Source: Propionibacteriaceae bacterium (GTDB taxonomy: Bacteria; Actinomycetota; Actinomycetes; Propionibacteriales; Propionibacteriaceae). From it: a DNA stretch of 58,803 nucleotides. Positions 53,808-58,803 of the stretch are shown one piece after another (positions within the stretch are counted from its first letter, which is position 1; each line of letters begins with the position of its first letter). Where the stretch lies: NCBI GenBank assembly GCA_027492675.1, contig JAPUEI010000033.1, forward strand, positions 1 to 58,803, read 5' to 3'. The position numbers were made by a program, and so were the translations under genes. Below the pieces are notes generated by a model. That model saw only the letters and a list, made by a program, of their open reading frames with translations. It was not told the DNA's origin and made no database searches.

Positions 53808-55958
53808 GTGGCGACCACCACCGCGAGGCTGGCTGAAGAGCTGGCTGTCGAACAGTCCCATGTCGACTCCGTGTACGCGCAGTTGCAGCACGCCACCCGC
53901 TCCGCGCGCTCGGTCGCGGCCGAGGGTGCGTCGCTGTTCGCGTCGGACCGTGAGAGGTACGTGCGAGAGGAGGACGGCACCGCCCTGTTCGAGCGCGACG
54001 CCTTCGCGTTCCAAGCCGCGCGGCGGCTGGCGGTGCTCGACGCCGAGCACGAGGGGCTGGTCTTCGGGAAGCTCGACCTCGTCGACAGGGAGACGCGCTA
54101 CATCGGCCGCATCGGCGTGCGAGACCAGGAGTTCGAGCCGCTGGTGATCGACTGGCGCGCCCGCGCCGCGGAGCCCTTCTACCGCGCGACGCCGGCGGAA
54201 CCGATGGACGTCGTACGACGCCGCGTGCTCCGCTGCCGCAACGAGATCGTCGTCGGCATCGAGGACGACCTGCTCAACGCGGAAGCGGCTCCCGAAGACA
54301 TGGCCGTGATCGGCGAGGGCGCCCTCATGGCCGCGCTCAGCCGCGCCCGCGGCCACCAGATGCGCGACATCGTCGCGACCATCCAGGCTGAGCAGGACGA
54401 GGCCATCCGCGCCCCGTACGCAGGCGTGACGGTGATCGCCGGCGGTCCCGGCACCGGCAAGACCGTCGTGGGCCTGCACCGCACGGCCTACCTCCTCTAC
54501 TCCAATCGTCGCCGGTTCGAGAACGGCGGCGTGCTCGTGGTGGGGCCGTCGTCGGTGTTCATGAACTACATCGACCGCGTGCTGCCGAGCCTCGGCGAGG
54601 ACACGGTCACGCTGCGGTCGCTGGGCCAGGTGATCTCCGACGTGCTGCCGGTCGAGGCGACCCGCGTCGACGACGCCACCGCGGCCGTGGCCAAGGGCTC
54701 GCTGCGCATGATGCCTGTGCTGCGGCGGCTGGTCGCCGAGCTGGGTGACGTACCGACGGGCGGCCTCCTGGTGACCGTCAAGGGCGAGCCGATGCGGCTG
54801 ACGCCTGACGAGCTGGGCAGGATCCGGCGGCAGGTGCTCACGCGCCACCCGTACAACCGAGGTCGTCACGCGGCCGAGGAGGGCCTCGTCTCCGCCCTGT
54901 GGCAGAAGGGGTCGGAGGTGCTCGACGTCTCCGGGTACGAGGAGTTCGACGACCTCGTGCGGTCATCGAACCCGTACCGGCAGCTGCTCGCCAGCTGGTG
55001 GCCCCCGGTGACCGCTGTCGACGGCCTGCGCCGCTTGTCCGACCCGGACCTGATGGCGCGCGTGGCCGGCGACGACCTCATCGGCGACGCCCGTACAGCC
55101 GTCTCCGCCTCGTACGCGCTCGACGGCTGGTCCGTCTCCGACGTCGCCCTGCTCGACGAGCTCGTCCACCTGCTCGGATCGCTTCCCGAGGAGATCGAGC
55201 AGGACGTGTTCATCGAGGGCGGCGAGACGAGCGAGCTGGTCACGATCGGCGAGCGGCTCACGGAGACCCGCGACATCGACACCGACGAGCCGCACTCGAC
55301 GTACGCGCACGTGCTCATCGACGAGGCCCAGGACATCACGCCCATGCAGTGGCGGATGCTGCGCCGCCGCGGCCCGCAGGCGTCGTGGACGATCGTCGGT
55401 GACCCGGCGCAGTCGTCGTGGCCTGACGTCGACGAGAACCGCCGCGCCCTGGATGACCTGATCGGCACGTCGCCCAGCCGCACGTACAGGCTGAGCACCA
55501 ATTACCGCTCCCCCGCCGAAGTCTTCGACCTCGCCAGCGCCTACATCGTGCACAGCTTCCCGGAGGCCGACCTGCCCGTAGCCGTCCGCGAGACCGGCGT
55601 GGAGCCGCTGCTCACGCAGACCCCGACGGAGATGTTCGCCGAGGCGGTCGCGCGCGAGCTGGCGACCCTGCTGGGCTCGCTCGAGGGCACGGTCGCCGCG
55701 ATCGCGTCACCGAGCCGGCTGGCGCAGGTACGAGCGGTGGTCGCCGCCGATCCCGTGCTGTCCGCCGACGGCCGCCTGGTCGTGCTCACCGCGCTGGAGG
55801 CCAAGGGACTCGAGCACGACGGGGTCCTCGTCGTCGACCCGGACGCCATCGTCGCCGAGTCGCCCGGTGGCGAGAGGGTGCTGTACGTGGCGCTCACCCG
55901 CGCGACCCAGCGCCTGGTGACGCTCGACGTCGGCGGTACGGGGGCGTGGCGGCCCTGA
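53808..55958 (+). CDS. helR: HelD/HelR-family RNA polymerase-associated ATPase
   Basis: 716 residues of the UvrD/Rep-like superfamily 1. N-terminal coiled coil that in HelD enters the secondary channel (about 1-70), Walker A GGPGTGKTVVGLHRTAY (about 216-232), Walker B IDEAQDITPMQW, GDPAQSSWP, NYRSPAEVF and C-terminal LYVALTRATQRLV. HelD clears stalled RNA polymerase from DNA; HelR orthologues also confer rifamycin tolerance. Which one this is cannot be told from sequence alone. No recognisable rifamycin-associated element was seen upstream. GTG 53808 with GGGAGG four or five bases ahead. Confidence 0.85.
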   Translation: MATTTARLAEELAVEQSHVDSVYAQLQHATRSARSVAAEGASLFASDRERYVREEDGTALFERDAFAFQAARRLAVLDAEHEGLVFGKLDLVDRETRYIGRIGVRDQEFEPLVIDWRARAAEPFYRATPAEPMDVVRRRVLRCRNEIVVGIEDDLLNAEAAPEDMAVIGEGALMAALSRARGHQMRDIVATIQAEQDEAIRAPYAGVTVIAGGPGTGKTVVGLHRTAYLLYSNRRRFENGGVLVVGPSSVFMNYIDRVLPSLGEDTVTLRSLGQVISDVLPVEATRVDDATAAVAKGSLRMMPVLRRLVAELGDVPTGGLLVTVKGEPMRLTPDELGRIRRQVLTRHPYNRGRHAAEEGLVSALWQKGSEVLDVSGYEEFDDLVRSSNPYRQLLASWWPPVTAVDGLRRLSDPDLMARVAGDDLIGDARTAVSASYALDGWSVSDVALLDELVHLLGSLPEEIEQDVFIEGGETSELVTIGERLTETRDIDTDEPHSTYAHVLIDEAQDITPMQWRMLRRRGPQASWTIVGDPAQSSWPDVDENRRALDDLIGTSPSRTYRLSTNYRSPAEVFDLASAYIVHSFPEADLPVAVRETGVEPLLTQTPTEMFAEAVARELATLLGSLEGTVAAIASPSRLAQVRAVVAADPVLSADGRLVVLTALEAKGLEHDGVLVVDPDAIVAESPGGERVLYVALTRATQRLVTLDVGGTGAWRP

Positions 55959-56031
55959 GCCGGTGTACCGCCTCGACCACGGGGTTATCAGGACTACCAG
56001 GACCCGGCCGGGCCCGAATCGCCTCGAGTGC

Positions 56032-56066
56032 GTGGTTATGAGGCGCCCGAGAGCCTTCAGAACCAC
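56032..56066. repeat. Imperfect palindrome between convergent genes
   Basis: GTGGTT pairs with AACCAC, TGA with TCA, GGC with GCC, with one mismatch and one bulge and an eight-base loop. It sits between the convergent stops of the HelR-like and AbiEi-like genes and could act as a bidirectional terminator. A related CCTCGA-x-GGTTAT motif at 55971 precedes it. Confidence 0.5.
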
Positions 56067-56130
56067 CATCCTGTAGGCGGACCCCCCGCCCAGCGGATCC
56101 ACCTGAGCGCAAAGCCACGATCTTGAGGCC

Positions 56131-57090
56131 CTACACGCCCAGCGCGTGCCCGATCCGCGCCATCACGTCCCAGGGCCGGGTCATGATCTCCTTCGCCAAC
56201 CACCTGACGATGCGGTAGCCGAGGTCTCTGAGCAGCTGCTCACGCTCCTTCTCGTCCACGTACGCCCGGGCGTTCTCGTACTTCATCGCGCCATCGCACT
56301 CGCCAATGAGGTTCGCCTCGGGCCAGAAGAAGTCCGGGTAGATGAGTCCGGCGGGAGTGTGCAGCGGGGTCTGGAACTGTGGCATCGGAAGTCCGGAGAG
56401 CAGGAGATGCCCTGCAGTCAGGGACTCCGCCGGAGACTCCCGGCACGGCTCGACGGCGTCGATCCTCGTCCGAAGAGTCAGCCTGTCGCGAGGGGCTGCT
56501 GAGGTCACCAGTGAGGTGCGGGCGGCCTGTACCAGCCGGGGGCTCACATAGTCGGACCGGCGAGCGCGCCCCCCGACGTATGACGCGCACATCATGCGAC
56601 CGGCCGCGTCGAGGAGGACCAGCGCCTCCGGAAGGGGGAGCTCTGCGGCCAGATCCGCCGCGGTCCTGGGCAGGGACGTGACCGGGTAACCCTCCGGATC
56701 CCGTCCGATGCACGTTGCTGGGAGATCCGCGGAGTGCCACGTCGCGGTGGAGCTTCGCGAACGATGCGACGTCCTCGGCCTGGTGAGGGTCACCGGCTCG
56801 TCGTGCCACGCGCCGAAGCCAGGCGTGGGAAGCCCCCAGACCGCAGCAGCGGATGCATGGCTGATCACGGAGCCGGGGTTCATGACCTGTTCGGCGTGGG
56901 CCCTGACGAGGTGCTGACCGTCGTCGGTGTCCGGCCAGGCTTCCGCGCTGAGGAAGACGCCAGTACGGACCCTGACCAGCCGGCCGGCGGCAATCTGGGT
57001 CCGGATCATCGCATCGGTCACGCCCGCGGCGTACAGATGCTCCCTCGCGGCAGGCTGACTGGGAAGGGTCCACGGCATGGGGGTGCGCAT
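56131..57090 (-). CDS. AbiEi-like winged-helix protein with nuclease-like C-terminal domain
   Basis: 319 residues. The N-terminal part (about 15-90: AAREHLYAAGVTDAMIRTQI, VRVRTGVFLS, SHASAAAVWGLP) is the AbiEi-type winged helix seen in type IV antitoxins and many actinobacterial proteins. The C-terminal part (YPDFFWPEANLIGECDGAMK, then LGYRIVRWLAKEI) resembles the PD-(D/E)xK/DUF559 endonuclease-like core, with Asp, ExD and Lys in order. There is no AbiEii toxin partner next to it, so the toxin-antitoxin label is only by fold. ATG 57090. Confidence 0.7.
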   Translation of the reverse strand: MRTPMPWTLPSQPAAREHLYAAGVTDAMIRTQIAAGRLVRVRTGVFLSAEAWPDTDDGQHLVRAHAEQVMNPGSVISHASAAAVWGLPTPGFGAWHDEPVTLTRPRTSHRSRSSTATWHSADLPATCIGRDPEGYPVTSLPRTAADLAAELPLPEALVLLDAAGRMMCASYVGGRARRSDYVSPRLVQAARTSLVTSAAPRDRLTLRTRIDAVEPCRESPAESLTAGHLLLSGLPMPQFQTPLHTPAGLIYPDFFWPEANLIGECDGAMKYENARAYVDEKEREQLLRDLGYRIVRWLAKEIMTRPWDVMARIGHALGV

Positions 57091-57145
57091 GGATCAAGGC
57101 TGCCCGTTGGGGCAGACTCTCCGCTCGAGTTGTCCACAGGGCCGA

Positions 57146-58033
57146 TCAGGCCCGCGCGGCCCTGACCCGCTGCAGGATCGCGCGCGTCGCGAGTGACCGG
57201 TTCTGCGTGTAGAAGTGCAGTCCGGGGGCGCCGCCGTCGAGCACCGCGAGCGAGAGCTCGGTCGCGATCTGCACGCCCACCTGCCGTACCGCCTTCGGGT
57301 CGTCGGCGACCGCCATCAGGCGGGACACGACGTCGTCGGGAAGCGCGGCCCCGGAGAACTCCGCGAAGCGCTGCACCTGGCTGATCTGGGTGATCGGCAT
57401 GATGCCGGCGACGATCGGGATGTCGCAGCCGAGGTCGCGGACGCGCTGGACCAGTGAGAGGTACGACTCGGGGCGGAAGAACAGTTGCGTGATCGCGAAC
57501 TCGGCGCCGGCCTCGGCCTTCTCGACGAGCAGGCGCGCATCGAGCGCCGCGTCCTTGGCCTGCGGGTGGGGGTCCGGGAAGGCGCCGACGCCGACGCAGA
57601 AGTCGCCGGTCTGCTTCACCAGACGCACCAGCTCGGTCGCGTTCGCCAGGCCCTCGGCGTGACGCACCCAGGGCTCGGTCGGACCGCCGGGCATGTCACC
57701 GCGGATGGCCAGCACGTGGTGCACGCCGGCGGCCTTGTAGTCCTCGATCGCCGCCACGAGGTCGGCGCGGCTCTGCGAGGCGCACGTCAGGTGCCCGACC
57801 GTGCGCAGGCTCGACTCTCGGGCCATGCGCTCGGTGATCGCGAGCGTCCGGTCGCGGTTGGAGCCGTTCGCTCCGTACGTCACCGAGACGAAGTCCGGCG
57901 CCAGCGGCTGCAGCGTGTCGAGGGTCTGCCAGAGCTTCTCCGCGTCCTCGGGCGACTTCGGGGGGAAGAACTCGAAGGAGTACGTGGTCGCGTCCGCCCG
58001 CAGCAGGTCGGCGACGGTCGGGTCAGGGCTCAC
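57146..58033 (-). CDS. metF: 5,10-methylenetetrahydrofolate reductase
   Basis: Reduces methylene-THF to methyl-THF for methionine synthesis. 295-residue flavin TIM barrel: FEFFPPKSPEDAEKLW, FVSVTYGANGSNRDRT, HLTCASQSRADL, VLAIRGDMPGG, FAITQLFFRPESY, VAGIMPITQISQVQRF and C-terminal LDGGAPGLHFYTQNRS. All FAD-contact motifs are intact. GTG 58033 with AAGGTG about seven bases ahead. Confidence 0.96.
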   Translation of the reverse strand: MSPDPTVADLLRADATTYSFEFFPPKSPEDAEKLWQTLDTLQPLAPDFVSVTYGANGSNRDRTLAITERMARESSLRTVGHLTCASQSRADLVAAIEDYKAAGVHHVLAIRGDMPGGPTEPWVRHAEGLANATELVRLVKQTGDFCVGVGAFPDPHPQAKDAALDARLLVEKAEAGAEFAITQLFFRPESYLSLVQRVRDLGCDIPIVAGIMPITQISQVQRFAEFSGAALPDDVVSRLMAVADDPKAVRQVGVQIATELSLAVLDGGAPGLHFYTQNRSLATRAILQRVRAARA

Positions 58034-58087
58034 GAGGCGACACCTTAGCCGCTGTTCTCCGGCGCCCTGACGCGTTCCCGAGGAGCG

Positions 58088-58803
58088 TCAGGCCACGCGA
58101 TGGGTGGCCAGCTGTGCCAGGGAGGCGAAGGCTGTACGGGCGTGGTCGTCCATCTCCGTCGCGGCCAGCGCGGACATGCTCGCCGCGAGCTCGGCGGCGA
58201 TGGCCTTCTCGACGCGGTCGAGCGCGCCACTGCTGACGATGATCTCGCGAGCCTCGGCGATGCCGGATGCATCGAGGCGCGGGTCGCCGAGCAGCGAGTC
58301 GAGCCGGTCGGCCGCCGCGGACGACGCCTGCGCCATCGCGTGCGCCACGAGGACGGTGCGCTTGCCTTCGCGGAGGTCGTCGCCGGCGGGCTTGCCCGTG
58401 ACCGCCTCGTCGCCGAACACACCCAGCACGTCGTCGCGCAGCTGGAACGCGCGGCCCAGCGGCGACCCGTATCGTCCGAGCCCGTCGATCAGCTCCTGCG
58501 TTCCCCCGCCGAGCGCCGCGCCGAGCTGCGAGGGGCGCATGACGGTGTACCGAGCCGACTTGTACTCGAGCACCCGGCCGGCGCGGTCGAGCGCGCTGCT
58601 GGGGTCGGTGACGGCGACCTGGGCCACCATGTCGAGGTACTGACCGACGGTGACCTCCGTACGGACGGCGTCGAGGTACGGGCGAGCACGCTCGATGGCC
58701 TCGGTCGGCAGCCCGGAGCTGCCCCACATCTCGGCCGACCACATGAGCAGCAGATCACCGAGCAGGATGGCGCCCGCCCGCCCGAAGGCCTCCGAGCCAC
58801 CTC
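58088..58803 (-). CDS. Polyprenyl diphosphate synthase (partial, N-terminal part beyond the right edge)
   Basis: The minus-strand frame enters at the right edge as GGSEAFGRAGAILLGDLLLM and runs 238 codons to the stop. It belongs to the trans-isoprenyl diphosphate synthases. The second aspartate-rich motif is visible as FQLRDDVLGVFGDE, and KSARYTVMRPSQLGAAL matches the region before it. The first DDxxD and the start codon lie outside. Product chain length is not predictable. It lies 54 bases from metF, so they may be co-regulated. Confidence 0.9.
   Translation of the reverse strand, partial: GGSEAFGRAGAILLGDLLLMWSAEMWGSSGLPTEAIERARPYLDAVRTEVTVGQYLDMVAQVAVTDPSSALDRAGRVLEYKSARYTVMRPSQLGAALGGGTQELIDGLGRYGSPLGRAFQLRDDVLGVFGDEAVTGKPAGDDLREGKRTVLVAHAMAQASSAAADRLDSLLGDPRLDASGIAEAREIIVSSGALDRVEKAIAAELAASMSALAATEMDDHARTAFASLAQLATHRVA

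Overview
The window is a GC-rich chromosomal segment of an actinobacterium. The evidence is a mycothiol-dependent isomerase, a SepF plus DivIVA (Wag31-type) division set, TANNNT -10 boxes placed six to seven bases before start codons (leaderless mRNAs), a TCGAAC-N4-GTTCGA LexA box, and lineage-typical families (DUF3040, DUF6504, SAV_6107 HEPN, PdtaR/ANTAR, HelD/HelR). Gene order suggests Propionibacteriales or a neighbouring order, but that placement is inference.

Layout. 1-15.5 kb: uvrA (cut by the left edge), a maleylpyruvate isomerase-like gene, terC behind a probable Mn2+ riboswitch, uvrB, a two-gene membrane operon (a zinc-ribbon protein resembling a degenerate PrsW, then a Gln/Pro/Gly-rich single-pass protein), coaE, rpsA, a DUF2625 gene coupled to polA, a PaaI-type thioesterase and the ANTAR regulator pdtaR. 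A tRNA-Leu(CAA) sits at 15.6 kb. 15.7-37 kb, all minus strand and read from right to left: the cell-wall and division (dcw) cluster mraZ-rsmH-ftsL-ftsI-murE-murF-mraY-murD-ftsW-murG-murC-ftsQ-ftsZ-pgeF-sepF-divIVA, then traR/dksA, lspA, rluD and pyk. Many junctions overlap by 4-10 bases, so the cluster is probably transcribed in long units. Its head carries a 10-bp-phased set of MraZ boxes.

37-44.6 kb: divergent moxR-DUF58-transglutaminase operon, then a HisC-like aminotransferase, DUF3040 and transaldolase. 44.56-45.15 kb is a gene-free repeat island containing a GTCCC microsatellite, about four direct copies and one inverted copy of a palindromic element in a 95-bp tandem array, and a 22-nt tandem repeat. 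45.15-51.3 kb: an SOS-type mutagenesis cassette, DUF6504-HEPN(SAV_6107)-dnaE2-dinB, behind a strong-looking promoter with a perfect LexA box. 51.4-58.8 kb: an orphan Flp pilin, DUF4126 coupled to a flavin oxidoreductase, a HelD/HelR-type RNA polymerase ATPase, an orphan AbiEi-nuclease-like protein, metF, and the C-terminal part of a polyprenyl diphosphate synthase at the right edge.

Most of the window is core-genome DNA, and no prophage, IS element or CRISPR array was seen. The most noteworthy non-routine items are the palindromic repeat family between tal and dinB, the LexA-controlled DUF6504/HEPN/DnaE2/Pol IV cassette, the terC riboswitch with a visible alternative pairing to the ribosome-binding site, and an rpsA terminator hairpin that overlaps the apparent coaE start codon.
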